Origin: FEN-1139 sp038207155
Lineage (GTDB): Bacteria; Myxococcota_A; Polyangia; Polyangiales; Polyangiaceae
Assembly (NCBI GenBank): GCA_038207155.1
Contig: JBBRAB010000002.1
Location: 1 to 64,000 of the forward strand
Direction: 5' to 3'
DNA: 64,000 bases
Shown here in pieces: positions 54,864 through 64,000 of this stretch (the stretch's first letter is position 1; each line of letters opens with the position of its first letter). Made by a program: the position numbers and the translations under genes. A model generated the notes under the pieces. It saw only the letters and a program-made list of their open reading frames with translations, was not told the DNA's origin and made no database searches.

Positions 54864-56486
54864 TTATCCGCGCAACCCCGGGGCCTCGTGACCGCTCTGG
54901 GCGACGTACTCTTCGTAACCGCCACCGTAGAGGGTCACCCCCTCGCCGTTGAGCTCCAGCACCCGATTACTCAGTGCGCTAAGGAACTTTCGATCGTGGG
55001 ACACAAACAGGAGAGTGCCCTCAAAATCGCTCAGCACGCGCACAAGCATCTCCTTGGTATCGATATCGAGATGGTTGGTTGGCTCGTCGAGCACCAGAAA
55101 GTTTGGCGGATCAAACAGCATGATGGCCAGCACGACGCGCGCCTTCTCGCCTCCGGACAGGATCGAGCAGGGCTTCTCGACGTCGTCACCTGAGAACCCG
55201 AAGGCACCGAGCAGCGTCCTTACCACGCCAAGCCCTGCCAAGGGAAATTGGCTCTGGAGCATCTCAAGCACCGTCTTGTCGGCCTCAAGGATCTCCATGG
55301 CATGCTGCGCGAAATACCCAAGCTTGACGCTGGCACCGAGTCGCACCGAGCCAACGTCGGGGTCGCTCGTCCCCGCGACCAGCTTGAGCAGCGTGCTCTT
55401 GCCGGCGCCGTTGACGCCCATCACGCACCAGCGCTCCCGCCGCCGAATCAGCAGGTCGAAATTGTCGTAAATGACGCGCTCGCCGTAGCGTTTGCCCACG
55501 CCCTCGAGCAACGCGACGTCGTCGCCAGAGCGCGGAGGCGCCCGGAAATCGAACTCGACTACCTTGCGCTGACGCGGAGGCTCCACCTTCTCGATTTTGT
55601 CGAGCTTCTTGACGCGCGATTGAACCTGAGCGGCGTGACTCGCGCGCGCCTTGAAGCGGTCGATGAAGGCCTGCTCCTTGGCGAGCATGGCCTGCTGGCG
55701 CGCGTACTGGGCCTGCTGTTGCTGCTGCCGTTGGAGGTACTGCTCCTGATAAAAGTCGTAGTTGCCGGAGTAGCTAATCAGCTCACCCGCGTCGATATCT
55801 ACGATGCGAGTGGCCACTCGATTGAGAAACGCGCGATCATGCGAGGTCAGGATGAGGGCGCCGCTGAAATTCTTGAGAAAGCCCTCGAGCCAGATAATGG
55901 ATTCGATGTCCAAATGGTTGGTGGGTTCGTCGAGCAGCAACGCATCGGGCTGCATCAGCAGCACGCGCGCCAGGGCCACTCGCATCTTCCAACCGCCAGA
56001 CAGCTTGCCGACGTCATCGGCGACCACCTCCGGGCGAAATCCGAGGCCAGCCAGAACCTCTTCGGCGCGTGCCTCAAGGGCGTAGCCCCCCAGCTCGTCG
56101 AATCGAGCCTGCACGATCCCGAAGCGCTCAATCAGCTGCTCGAGTTCATCCATACGCGTGGGATCCGCCATCGCGTGGGTCAGCTCATGCAGCTCTACGG
56201 ATACCGACGCGATCTCGCCGGCACCCGCAACGGTCTCCTCCAACACCGTCCTGCCGCTCATTTCGCCGACGTTCTGGTCAAAATACCCGATTGCGGCATT
56301 TTTCTCGATCGCCAACTGCCCGCCGTCGGTCGTCTCGCTACCCACGATCATGCGGAAAATCGTCGATTTCCCGGCACCATTCGGCCCCACGAGCCCCACG
56401 CGCTCTCCCCGAAACGCCGACATGCTCGCGTCGATGAACAGGATTTGGCTGCCGTGGCCCTTGGTGATGTGGTCGAGCTGGATCAC
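54864..56486 (-). CDS. ABC-F family ATPase
   Basis: This 540-aa soluble protein has two ABC cassettes and no membrane segment. I chose GTG 56486 because the family N-terminus (MIQLDHITKGHG-type) begins there; the open frame extends about 86 codons upstream without homology. Walker A motifs are GPNGAGKST and GVNGAGKST. Signatures are LSGGWKMRVALARVLL and LSGGEKARVVLAIML, and both Walker B regions end in LDEPTNHLDI. The linker holds a Gln-rich helix (QRQQQQQAQYARQQAML), as in EttA/Uup-type proteins that act on the ribosome. Confidence 0.92.
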   Translation of the reverse strand: MIQLDHITKGHGSQILFIDASMSAFRGERVGLVGPNGAGKSTIFRMIVGSETTDGGQLAIEKNAAIGYFDQNVGEMSGRTVLEETVAGAGEIASVSVELHELTHAMADPTRMDELEQLIERFGIVQARFDELGGYALEARAEEVLAGLGFRPEVVADDVGKLSGGWKMRVALARVLLMQPDALLLDEPTNHLDIESIIWLEGFLKNFSGALILTSHDRAFLNRVATRIVDIDAGELISYSGNYDFYQEQYLQRQQQQQAQYARQQAMLAKEQAFIDRFKARASHAAQVQSRVKKLDKIEKVEPPRQRKVVEFDFRAPPRSGDDVALLEGVGKRYGERVIYDNFDLLIRRRERWCVMGVNGAGKSTLLKLVAGTSDPDVGSVRLGASVKLGYFAQHAMEILEADKTVLEMLQSQFPLAGLGVVRTLLGAFGFSGDDVEKPCSILSGGEKARVVLAIMLFDPPNFLVLDEPTNHLDIDTKEMLVRVLSDFEGTLLFVSHDRKFLSALSNRVLELNGEGVTLYGGGYEEYVAQSGHEAPGLRG

Positions 56487-56602
56487 GGCGCGCAAGGTGA
56501 CAGCTATTCGCCGGCCGGCAACGCCTCCCGCCCCGCTTTGCACGAGATCGCGGGGCGGCGCCCCGTTGCGGTTCGCGGGATTTGGCCTGAGATTGAAGCC
56601 GC

Positions 56603-58195
56603 TTGGCCCACCGCCCCATCTCTGCGCTGAACTATCGACGAGCGTTCCTCGACTCGCTGCCGGTCGATCCTGAGACAACTCGACGCGCGCGAGCCGTGCT
56701 GGGCGCAGCCTGTTCGCGGGTTGAGCCGACGCCCGTCCCAGCACCTGAACTGCTGGCGGTGGTTCCAGAGGTCGCGGCTTTGCTTGGACTAGACCCAGCG
56801 CCGACGCCCGAGCTCACCGCGGTGCTCGCGGGCAATCAACTTGTCGCAGGCATGGCACCGTACGCGGCCTGTTACGGCGGTCATCAATTCGGCACTTGGG
56901 CGGGGCAGCTCGGTGACGGCCGCGCGATTACGCTTGGCGAGATTGAAAACGAGACCGGGGACTGTTGGGAACTGCAGCTGAAAGGAGCGGGCCCCACCCC
57001 GTATTCCCGCCACGCCGATGGGCGCGCTGTGCTTCGCAGCTCGCTGCGAGAATTCGTTGCGAGCGAAGCGATGTTTCACCTCGGGGTGCCCACCACACGC
57101 GCGCTGTCGCTTGTGAGCACGGGTGATGCGGTCGTGCGCGATCTCTTCTACGACGGACATCCTCGCCCGGAACCCGGAGCGATCGTGGCTCGCGTGGCTC
57201 CAACGTTTCTTCGTTTTGGTAGTTACGAATTGGCTACAGCGCGTCGCGATCCCGAGCTTCTACGGCGCTTGCTAACGCACACGTTCGCTCAGCACTTTCC
57301 CGGCTATCGCGTAGAGCCGAGCTCGCTCGTGGCCTGGTTTTCAGAGGTCGCACGCAGAACCGCCAAGCTCTTGGTTCACTGGTTGCGGGTTGGCTTCGTC
57401 CACGGAGTCCTCAATACGGACAACATGTCCATCCTGGGCCTCACGATCGATTACGGTCCCTATGGCTGGCTCGACCCCTATGAGCCGAGCTTTACGCCAA
57501 ACACGACGGATCTGCCCGGACGACGCTACAGCTATGAGCACCAACGCGCGGCGGTGACGTTCAATCTGTCACGCCTGGCAACAGCCCTACTTCCACTGGT
57601 CGGAGGAGTGGATGAGCTGACCGCGGCCCTCGAAGATTTTCAACGCGAGGTCGCTGCACTGGAGCTTGAGATGCGCGGCGGTAAGCTTGGATTTCTGCCG
57701 GAGCAGGCCCGTGAGGTCGCGCCGTTGACCCAGTCCCTTGAGCGGCTGCTCACTTGCCAGGAAACCGACTACACGTTGATATTCCGGCAGCTTTCGGGGC
57801 TGACACTCAGCGACGCCACCCTCGCACCGAGCGCGATCGTCGAGGCGCTCTCGGTGGCCTCTTACGCGGACGCGCCACAAACGCAAGAAAGCCATGCCCG
57901 GCGCTGGCTCGATTGGGTGGCGCAGTATCAACGTGACTGCCAACGACTGGGACTGAGCGAAGCGGCACGACAGGAGCGCATGAATGGCGCCAACCCGCTC
58001 TACGTACCGCGCAATTACCTGCTCGTTGAAGCGATCGACGCGCTCGAACAGGGCGACCGCGCACCTCTCCAGCAACTGATGAGCGTCCTTCAAACGCCCT
58101 ACGCGCCGCAGCCGGCCGCGGCGCACTATGCTGCTAAGCGCCCCGAGTGGGCCCGCCACCGTCCGGGTTGTTCGCTGCTTTCCTGCAGCTCGTAG
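56603..58195 (+). CDS. selO: Protein adenylyltransferase SelO (YdiU family)
   Basis: SelO is a pseudokinase-fold enzyme that transfers AMP to Ser/Thr/Tyr of proteins and takes part in redox homeostasis. The 530-aa product starts at TTG 56603, with no better start nearby. Core blocks are YGGHQFGTWAGQLGDGRA, LQLKGAGPTPYSRHADGRAVLRSS, FVHGVLNTDNMS and DYGPYGWLDPYEPSF. The C-terminus reads GCSLLSCSS, where eukaryotic SelO has its Cys-x-x-Sec-like redox pair. It lies near the peroxide-defence genes, which may be coincidental. Confidence 0.94.
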   Translation: MAHRPISALNYRRAFLDSLPVDPETTRRARAVLGAACSRVEPTPVPAPELLAVVPEVAALLGLDPAPTPELTAVLAGNQLVAGMAPYAACYGGHQFGTWAGQLGDGRAITLGEIENETGDCWELQLKGAGPTPYSRHADGRAVLRSSLREFVASEAMFHLGVPTTRALSLVSTGDAVVRDLFYDGHPRPEPGAIVARVAPTFLRFGSYELATARRDPELLRRLLTHTFAQHFPGYRVEPSSLVAWFSEVARRTAKLLVHWLRVGFVHGVLNTDNMSILGLTIDYGPYGWLDPYEPSFTPNTTDLPGRRYSYEHQRAAVTFNLSRLATALLPLVGGVDELTAALEDFQREVAALELEMRGGKLGFLPEQAREVAPLTQSLERLLTCQETDYTLIFRQLSGLTLSDATLAPSAIVEALSVASYADAPQTQESHARRWLDWVAQYQRDCQRLGLSEAARQERMNGANPLYVPRNYLLVEAIDALEQGDRAPLQQLMSVLQTPYAPQPAAAHYAAKRPEWARHRPGCSLLSCSS

Positions 58196-58240
58196 CGCGG
58201 CCCCCCCTCCCGACGGGCGCAGCTCGCCCTTCCACGCCGC

Positions 58241-58828
58241 TCAAAACAGCATGGAAGCGCCAACTGACAAGTAGGGGAAGCCCGCGCGAACCGTTATCCC
58301 GAAATCGGGACTCAGCATGAACTTGGCGCCCCCTTGCAAGATGAGCATCGCCTTGTTGTTCGTGGTGTCACCCACCCGCAGGTGCCGTAGAGCGACACCT
58401 GGTTCACCGAACACGGTGATGACGCGAGAAAAATGGAAATTCCACTGCAGCACGGCCGGTATTAGGAAGGAATCACTTAGCGAATAGTGAATCCAGTCGA
58501 GGCCGGTCCCAATCGCGATGCTGTTGTTGAGCGAAGGAATGAAGCCGTTGTGAACGATCGGAAATGACAGACGAACGCCGGGGCCCCAACCGTTGAGCTT
58601 GCCGGTCTCGGTTGGAATAGCACCCTTGTCATTGAGCTTTGACCAACCGAACACGAGATGCGGCTCGACCTCGACGCCATAGTCCGGATGCAGCCCGGGT
58701 TGCTTGATGATCGATTCAGCTTGGGCGCTGGAAACCCAGGCCGTGGCCGACAGCGCAAGGACACCGACCCCAGCGAGCAACCGCCAGAAGGTTTTGAGTT
58801 CCGGGCGACGGGAACGGATGGTTGTCAT
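58241..58828 (-). CDS. Small outer-membrane beta-barrel-like protein
   Basis: ATG 58828 gives 195 aa; a TTG seven codons upstream is possible. The N-terminal signal peptide ends near SSAQAES. The mature part has alternating hydrophobic strands with turns (for example PHLVFGWSKLND and FGITVRAGFPYLSVGASMLF) and ends in Phe, typical of outer-membrane barrels. The family is not recognised. Confidence 0.75.
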   Translation of the reverse strand: MTTIRSRRPELKTFWRLLAGVGVLALSATAWVSSAQAESIIKQPGLHPDYGVEVEPHLVFGWSKLNDKGAIPTETGKLNGWGPGVRLSFPIVHNGFIPSLNNSIAIGTGLDWIHYSLSDSFLIPAVLQWNFHFSRVITVFGEPGVALRHLRVGDTTNNKAMLILQGGAKFMLSPDFGITVRAGFPYLSVGASMLF

Positions 58829-59023
58829 TGGAACTTCGATGGATACCAAGGATTGATGAGGATGTCGCTAGCCTCGGCAGCAAGCGCGGCCCAAAAGCCG
58901 GAAACGGCCCTGCGGAATTACACAGGAGCCGCCGAGCTGGCTGAACAGGAAGAAATCTGTTCCCCACTTGACGGCTTAGAGCAGTACTTTAGGTTCGTAG
59001 GTAAGAATCATTCCGGTTCACAA

Positions 59024-59497
59024 ATGTCCGCTCCAATCCACTCCCCAGCCCTCGCAGAACGCCTTGAGCAGTTCCAACAGGCTTGTCGTCAAGGCGGGGT
59101 CAAGGTCACCCCGCAGCGGCTGGAGATTTTCCGGGAGATTGCCGCGAGCCTCGACCACCCTGACGCCGAGCGCGTGTTTCGTGGCGTCAAGGCCCGCATG
59201 CCCACGGTGGCACTCGACACGGTCTACCGGACCCTCTGGATGCTGGCTGACATGGGCTTTATCACGACGCTCGGTACCCGCTATGAGTCGGTGCGCTTCG
59301 ACGCCAACCTGCGCCCGCATCACCACTTCCTGTGCGTCGAGTGCGGACGGGCCGTGGATCTTGAGACCCCACTGGTCGACCCCACCCAGCTCGCCGAGGC
59401 CACGCGCGGGCTGGGAGTGGTGCACAGCACGCAGGTTGAGCTCAAGGGCCGCTGTAATCGCTGCCTGATGACCGCCCAAGCCCCCACTCCTTCCTAG
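59024..59497 (+). CDS. Fur-family regulator, probable PerR
   Basis: This is a 157-aa protein starting at ATG 59024. The N-terminal winged helix includes VKVTPQRLEIFREI and VALDTVYRTLWML. The regulatory metal site is in RPHHHFLCVECGRAVDLE, and a structural Zn site of two CxxC pairs (CVEC and CNRC) is visible. Its position 77 bp before ahpC points to peroxide sensing (PerR). Fur or Zur cannot be excluded from sequence alone. Confidence 0.85.
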   Translation: MSAPIHSPALAERLEQFQQACRQGGVKVTPQRLEIFREIAASLDHPDAERVFRGVKARMPTVALDTVYRTLWMLADMGFITTLGTRYESVRFDANLRPHHHFLCVECGRAVDLETPLVDPTQLAEATRGLGVVHSTQVELKGRCNRCLMTAQAPTPS

Positions 59498-59574
59498 GGA
59501 ACTCCCTACCAACCAAACCACCAATGCCCCGGTCAACCGGGGCGACGCTACCAAACTAGGAGACTGCAAAGACC

Positions 59575-60138
59575 ATGACGCTCATCAATTCCACCCTTCC
59601 CGAGTTCAAAGTTCAAGCCTATCAGAACGAGAAGTTCATCGAAGTCTCGAGCAGCGACCTCAAGGGCAAGTGGGCCATCCTGTTCTTCTATCCCGCGGAC
59701 TTCACCTTCGTCTGTCCGACGGAGCTCGGCGACATGGCTGACAAGTACGCACAGTTCAAGGAAATCGGGGTCGAGGTATACTCGGTCAGTACCGACACGC
59801 ACTTTGTGCACAAGGCGTGGCACGACGCGTCGGACACGATCAAGAAGATCACCTTCCCGATGCTTGCAGATCCGACCGGCAAGCTTAGCCGCGCATTCGA
59901 CATCTACATCGAGGAAGCTGGCCTCGCTTACCGCGGGACGTTCCTGATCGATCCCGAAGGCAAGATCAAGCTCGCCGAGGTCAACGACAACAGCATCGGT
60001 CGCAATGTCGACGAGCTGTTCCGCAAGGTTCAGGCGGCCCAGTTCGTCGCCAGCCACAACGGCGAGGTTTGCCCCGCCAAGTGGACCCCGGGTGCGGCCA
60101 CGCTCAAGCCCGGCCTCGATCTCGTCGGCAAGATCTGA
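59575..60138 (+). CDS. ahpC: Peroxiredoxin AhpC
   Basis: AhpC is a two-Cys peroxiredoxin of 187 aa that reduces hydrogen peroxide and organic peroxides using electrons from AhpF. The peroxidatic Cys47 lies in FTFVCPTELGDMA and the resolving Cys166 in GEVCPAKWTPG. The start ATG 59575 follows AGGAG at long spacing. It is transcribed after the PerR-type gene and before ahpF. Confidence 0.97.
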   Translation: MTLINSTLPEFKVQAYQNEKFIEVSSSDLKGKWAILFFYPADFTFVCPTELGDMADKYAQFKEIGVEVYSVSTDTHFVHKAWHDASDTIKKITFPMLADPTGKLSRAFDIYIEEAGLAYRGTFLIDPEGKIKLAEVNDNSIGRNVDELFRKVQAAQFVASHNGEVCPAKWTPGAATLKPGLDLVGKI

Positions 60139-60210
60139 GTCACCAGCTGCGGTGATGCAGCGTGCCAAGACGGCGCTGCGCCGCACCAGCAGTACTAGTC
60201 GCTGAAACGA

Positions 60211-60258
60211 GTCTGACGTCACGCTGAGGGTCCACAGGACCGTGGCGTGGCGTCAGAC
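60211..60258. other. Long near-perfect hairpin between ahpC and ahpF
   Basis: GTCTGACG (60211-60218) pairs with CGTCAGAC (60251-60258); CACGC pairs with GCGTG and GGTCC with GGACC in order around a 3-nt loop. No T tract follows. It may modulate ahpF relative to ahpC through termination, stability or processing. Confidence 0.55.
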
Positions 60259-60398
60259 CGAGCGCTCAAGCTTTCACACGCTCGCAGTAAGCGCCTTGGC
60301 ACGCGCGCTGACGCGGTATAGGCTGCTGGCCCCAGTCTCGTTTCGATCCCAGTGTTTCTAACGGATACCGGGGAAAATCCGGAAAGCAAGGCAAGGCC

Positions 60399-61949
60399 AT
60401 GTTGGACGAAAGCATCATTGAACAGCTACGCGGGCATTTTTCCAGCCTCGCCTCGGACTACGTTTTTTCCCTGAGTCCGAGTCAGCACGCTAGCCAAACG
60501 GAGCTCAAGGAACTGCTTGAGTCTCTGGTCACCGCCAGCTCAAAACTCAGCATTGTCGAGCAGGGCCCAGAGGTCGCGACGGTTCAGTTCGAATTGCTCA
60601 AGGACGGCGTGCGCACCGGCGTGACCTTCCGCGGCGTTCCGGGCGGTCATGAGTTCACCTCGCTCGTGCTTGCCCTCCTCAATGCCGACAAAAAAGGGCG
60701 ACTGCCCGACGAGGGCATCCTGCGTCGCGTGCGCGCGCTGCGCGGACCCATTGAGCTGCGAACCTACATTTCGCTGTCCTGCACGAACTGTCCAGACGTC
60801 GTGCAAGCGCTCAACTTGATGGCGCTGCAGCATCCTGAGTTTTCTCACACCATGGTCGATGGCGGACTCGTGCCGGAGGAGATCTCGCGCCTCGGGATCC
60901 AGGCGGTTCCCACGGTGTTTGCGGGGGATGCCCTGCTGCACGTCGGCAAGGGTTCCTTCTCCGAGTTGCTTGAACGACTTGAAGAGCAGTACGGCATCAG
61001 CGCCGACGCCACGCAAGCCGAGCCGATCCGGCGGGAGTTTGACGTGGTGGTGGTCGGAGGTGGCCCCGCTGGTGCCGCTGCAGCCATCTACAGTGCGCGC
61101 AAGGGACTCAAGACGGCGCTCGTAGCTCAGAAGCTTGGCGGCCAGGTTCAGGAGACCATGGGGATCGAAAACCTGATCTCGGTCCCGCACACCGACGGTC
61201 CACGGCTCGCAGCGGATCTGCATCGTCACATCAAGGCCTATGAGATCGAGGTACTCGAGCACCGCAAGGCCGAGCGCCTTCAGATCGGCGTCAAAAAGGA
61301 GCTGTTTCTCCAGGGTGGGGAGCTCCTCTCCGCGGACGCCATCATCCTGGCTACGGGTGCCCGTTGGCGTGAGCTCGGGATCCCCGGGGAAAAGGAGTAC
61401 CTCGGCAAAGGGGTCGCCTTCTGTCCCCACTGCGATGGACCATTTTACAAGGGCAAGCGCATTGCCGTAGTCGGCGGCGGCAACTCGGGAGTGGAAGCCG
61501 CCATCGATCTTGCCGGCATCTGCGCCAAGGTCACCCTCGTCGAGTACCTCGACGAGCTCAAGGCCGATGCGGTCCTCGTCAAGAATCTGCGCGCGCTGCC
61601 CAATGTGGAAGTTATCACCGGGGCCCGTACGACCGAGGTCATTGGCAACGGCCAGGCCGTCACCGCACTGAACTATCAAGACCGCGCATCAGGCTCGCTT
61701 CGTTCACTTGAGCTCGATGGAGTATTTGTGCAAATTGGACTCGTTCCAAACAGCGCGATTGCCAAGGATGTTGTCGAGCTCAGTAGGTTTGGGGAAATCG
61801 TGGTCGACGCCAAGTGTCGAACCAACGTACCAGGCATCTATGCCGCGGGCGACGTCACCACGGTGCCCTACAAGCAGATCGTGATCGCCATGGGCGAAGG
61901 CGCCAAGGCGGCCCTGGCGGCCTACGAAGACCGTATCCACGCCGGATAG
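60399..61949 (+). CDS. ahpF: Alkyl hydroperoxide reductase subunit F
   Basis: AhpF transfers electrons from NADH through FAD to AhpC. At 516 aa it has the N-terminal tandem thioredoxin-fold domain with CxxC at Cys128/Cys131 (SCTNCPDVV). A thioredoxin-reductase-type domain follows: FAD site VVVGGGPAGAAAA, NAD site VVGGGNSGVEAA and disulphide Cys342/Cys345 in FCPHCDGPF. It is separated from ahpC by 260 bp that contain a long hairpin. Confidence 0.96.
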   Translation: MLDESIIEQLRGHFSSLASDYVFSLSPSQHASQTELKELLESLVTASSKLSIVEQGPEVATVQFELLKDGVRTGVTFRGVPGGHEFTSLVLALLNADKKGRLPDEGILRRVRALRGPIELRTYISLSCTNCPDVVQALNLMALQHPEFSHTMVDGGLVPEEISRLGIQAVPTVFAGDALLHVGKGSFSELLERLEEQYGISADATQAEPIRREFDVVVVGGGPAGAAAAIYSARKGLKTALVAQKLGGQVQETMGIENLISVPHTDGPRLAADLHRHIKAYEIEVLEHRKAERLQIGVKKELFLQGGELLSADAIILATGARWRELGIPGEKEYLGKGVAFCPHCDGPFYKGKRIAVVGGGNSGVEAAIDLAGICAKVTLVEYLDELKADAVLVKNLRALPNVEVITGARTTEVIGNGQAVTALNYQDRASGSLRSLELDGVFVQIGLVPNSAIAKDVVELSRFGEIVVDAKCRTNVPGIYAAGDVTTVPYKQIVIAMGEGAKAALAAYEDRIHAG

Positions 61950-61965
61950 GGCATCGGCCATGCGC

Positions 61966-61992
61966 CTCACGCGGGCTACATACCCGCGTGAG
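61966..61992. terminator. Bidirectional hairpin terminator overlapping the helicase stop
   Basis: A perfect 10-bp stem (CTCACGCGGG / CCCGCGTGAG) with a 7-nt loop includes the last codons of the helicase gene. It lies between convergent genes. Confidence 0.65.
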
Positions 61993-64000
61993 CGAGCCGG
62001 AGCACGGGTTTGCCCTGCTCGCGACAAGCCGCCAGGTCAATCGAGAAGCGCAGAAACCAATCACTGCCGTTGACCTCGTCGGTCTCCTCGTCAAAGCCAT
62101 CGCCCTCGGGAGCCAACAGGACCTGTTCGATCACCCAGCCTGACGGATCCTGCGAGACGGTGCGAAACCACTTGGGACCGCGCGCCGCGGCATCCGAGCG
62201 CACCCCCTGGAATTCAGCAAAATACGGTCGCAGGGCTAGCTCAAGGTCATTGGCGGAGCCATCCGCCAGACAGCCCGCCGCCGCGACGAAATCTCTCCGC
62301 GCGAGGGCACGCACCACCATGAACGCGGCGCTCCGAACCAGCACCAGAAAGCCCCGCTGATCAGCGGTGACATCAAGCCGATCGGCGGGAGTCGCGACAC
62401 TAGGCTCTTCTTCCAGCGCCACGGACGGGCGCTGCTGCAGGGACTCCCACTCATCAAGCAAGCTCGAGTCGGTCGCGCGGAGCATGGCGCGCAGATAGAC
62501 TTCAACGTCCTCGACCTCCGGCGTTTTTGCAAGGGCCGGAACCGAGCGCACCAGTACCTTGTAGACGTCCGACAGGTACCGGAGCAGCAGACCTTCGGCG
62601 CGCTCAAGGCCGTATTCCTTGATGTACTCGGTGAACGAGAGAAACTGCTCGATCATGTCGCGAGCCACAGACTTCGGGCGCACGTTCTCGCCGCTCAGCC
62701 AGGGATGATGCGTCACGAACATGTCAAACGTGCCGTACAGCAGCTCGGCGCAGGGCTTGGGCAGCTGAACTTTGTCCAGCTCCGCGATGCGCTCCTCGTA
62801 CTCCACGCCCGCCATCTTGAGCTCGGCCATGCGCCGGGTCTTGAGCTGATCGAGCTGACGCATCAGTACAAGCGACGGATCCTCCACGATCGACTCCACG
62901 AGACTCAGCAGATCGAGCGCGTAGGTCGGGCTCTCCCGATCAAGGACCGATACCACCTCCACCAGAAACAGTGACAGCGCACGATTAAGGGAAAAGTCTT
63001 CCTGCAGATCGGCGTGCACGTCAAAACCGCCCGTATCGTTGGGCTCAAGGATCTGGGCTTTCACGAGCGACTGAAACATAGCCAGGCCCGTGGCGCGGAG
63101 CTTTTTCTTGTTCCGCGCTGGTTCGTGACTGTCCCGCAGCAGGTGCAAGGCCGCGCGACAGCCGTGCTGGTGTCGACTGAGCAGCGACATCAGCATGCCG
63201 TGAGTCACTGAAAAGCGCGACACCAGAGGCTCGGGCTGGGAGGACAAAAGCTTCTCGAACGCAGCTCTGTCCCAAGCCACGTAGCCACGCTCGGGCGGCT
63301 TTCGACGCACCATTTTGCGCAGTTTTTTGGGATCACCGCCGGCCTTGTTCTCAAGGCGTTGATTCTCGATCACATGCTCGGGGGCCTGAACCAACACGCT
63401 GCCCTGCGTGTCAAATCCGCGTCTCCCCGCGCGCCCGGCAATCTGATGAAAATCACGTACGCGCAGCAGGGCTGATTTTTCCCCGTCGTACTTGCACAGC
63501 TGAGTAAACAGCACCGTTCGAATCGGAATGTTGACGCCGACGCCGAGCGTGTCGGTCCCAACGATTACCTTGAGCAGCCCGCGCTGGGCGAGTTTTTCAA
63601 CCAGCAGCCGATATTTGGGCAGAAGTCCGGCGTGATGAAGACCGATCCCGTGGCGAAGTAGTCTCACGCACTCCTTGCCGTACGGAGTATCGAAGCGAAC
63701 CCCGCGCAGGGCTTCCCCGATTGCCTTCTTCTCGTCTTTGGAACACACCTCGATACTCGTCAGGTTCTGGGCCTCCTCCGCACAGGCTCGCTGCGTAAAA
63801 TGAACGAGGTAGACCGGGGTCTTGCGCGACTCGAGCAGCTCGCGAAGGGTGTCGTTGAGCGGACTCTCGCGATACTCGAAATCGAGCGGAACGGGACGCT
63901 CGGTTGAGCTGACGACCGCGGTCTCCGACCCGTTGAGTCGGGTGAGCTCACGCGCAAAAAAGGTCGGATCGCCAAAGGTGGCTGACATCAGCACAAACCG
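61976..64000 (-). CDS. Ski2-like DEAD/DEAH-box helicase with DUF3516 domain (partial, 5' end outside window)
   Basis: The frame stays open to the window edge, so the N-terminal RecA domain is missing here. Visible are motif III (LMSATFGD), a second RecA domain with VYLVHFTQR, HHAGLLPKYR and VGTDTLGVGVNIPIRTVLFTQLCKY, and motif VI (FHQIAGRAGRRGFDTQG). These are typical of Ski2/Mtr4-like helicases. The long C-terminal half (from about residue 250 of the visible part) matches the DUF3516 type in actinobacterial and myxobacterial proteins. It probably unwinds RNA or DNA; the exact substrate is unknown. Confidence 0.88.
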   Translation of the reverse strand, partial: RFVLMSATFGDPTFFARELTRLNGSETAVVSSTERPVPLDFEYRESPLNDTLRELLESRKTPVYLVHFTQRACAEEAQNLTSIEVCSKDEKKAIGEALRGVRFDTPYGKECVRLLRHGIGLHHAGLLPKYRLLVEKLAQRGLLKVIVGTDTLGVGVNIPIRTVLFTQLCKYDGEKSALLRVRDFHQIAGRAGRRGFDTQGSVLVQAPEHVIENQRLENKAGGDPKKLRKMVRRKPPERGYVAWDRAAFEKLLSSQPEPLVSRFSVTHGMLMSLLSRHQHGCRAALHLLRDSHEPARNKKKLRATGLAMFQSLVKAQILEPNDTGGFDVHADLQEDFSLNRALSLFLVEVVSVLDRESPTYALDLLSLVESIVEDPSLVLMRQLDQLKTRRMAELKMAGVEYEERIAELDKVQLPKPCAELLYGTFDMFVTHHPWLSGENVRPKSVARDMIEQFLSFTEYIKEYGLERAEGLLLRYLSDVYKVLVRSVPALAKTPEVEDVEVYLRAMLRATDSSLLDEWESLQQRPSVALEEEPSVATPADRLDVTADQRGFLVLVRSAAFMVVRALARRDFVAAAGCLADGSANDLELALRPYFAEFQGVRSDAAARGPKWFRTVSQDPSGWVIEQVLLAPEGDGFDEETDEVNGSDWFLRFSIDLAACREQGKPVLRLAHAGM

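Noticed and set aside
55248..56630. 460-codon plus-strand frame over the ABC-F gene
   Set aside because: It is antisense to two clear ABC cassettes, with no recognisable motifs.
60540..61679. 379-codon minus-strand frame over ahpF
   Set aside because: It is a shadow of ahpF, with no ribosome site and no domain.

Overview
The window is GC-rich DNA with dense genes, long antisense shadow frames and many lipoproteins carrying Ser/Gly/Ala-rich linkers. It also encodes a fibro-slime domain protein, a PATAN (DUF4388) domain protein and a DUF3516-type helicase. This mix points to a myxobacterium-like member of the Myxococcota (Polyangia-like). That placement is inferred from gene content only; no rRNA is present. 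I saw no tRNA, CRISPR array or complete insertion sequence. A possible IS3-type transposase fragment lies at the extreme left edge.

The core of the window (about 8.9-26.0 kb) is a compact nitrogen-fixation island. Its order is a Cys-rich small protein, a Nif11-domain protein, draT (minus strand), nifA, then nifH-nifD-nifK-nifE-nifN-nifB-[2Fe-2S] ferredoxin-nifV, then modABC (minus strand), draG and a small zinc-ribbon protein. It encodes the reductase (NifH), a NifDK dinitrogenase with the C-terminal NifD insertion known from clostridial (group II) enzymes, the FeMo-co assembly core (NifB, NifEN, NifV) and a molybdate importer. Control appears at two levels. NifA with sigma-54 would act on transcription: a near-consensus -24/-12 promoter sits 74 bp before nifH. 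DraT and DraG would reversibly ADP-ribosylate NifH at Arg97. No nifU, nifS, nifX, nifW, nifZ, nifQ or nifI is present, so FeS supply and N-status sensing must be encoded elsewhere.

Left of the island (0.1-8.7 kb) are a class II fructose-bisphosphate aldolase, a PRMT-like methyltransferase, lipoproteins and a striking PATAN/TonB-C/PstS-like/OmpA fusion. Right of it (26-43.7 kb) are a GH9 lipoprotein, a DUF1015 protein, a PadR regulator, a Tat-exported spermidine-dehydrogenase-like flavoprotein, a second-type EF-G, a fibro-slime lipoprotein, a lipoprotein with three tandem DsbA-like domains, a large hybrid sensor with HPt and HATPase domains but no receiver, and a phosphodiester-glycosidase-like lipoprotein.

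From 43.7 to 53.7 kb a minus-strand operon with mostly overlapping starts and stops encodes an 11-subunit complex I (nuoABCDHIJKLMN) without the NADH-input module NuoEFG. The right end (54-64 kb) holds a GIY-YIG protein, an FKBP isomerase, an ABC-F ATPase, SelO, a small outer-membrane protein, a peroxide-defence module (PerR/Fur-type regulator, AhpC, AhpF) and the 3' part of a Ski2-like helicase cut by the window end.
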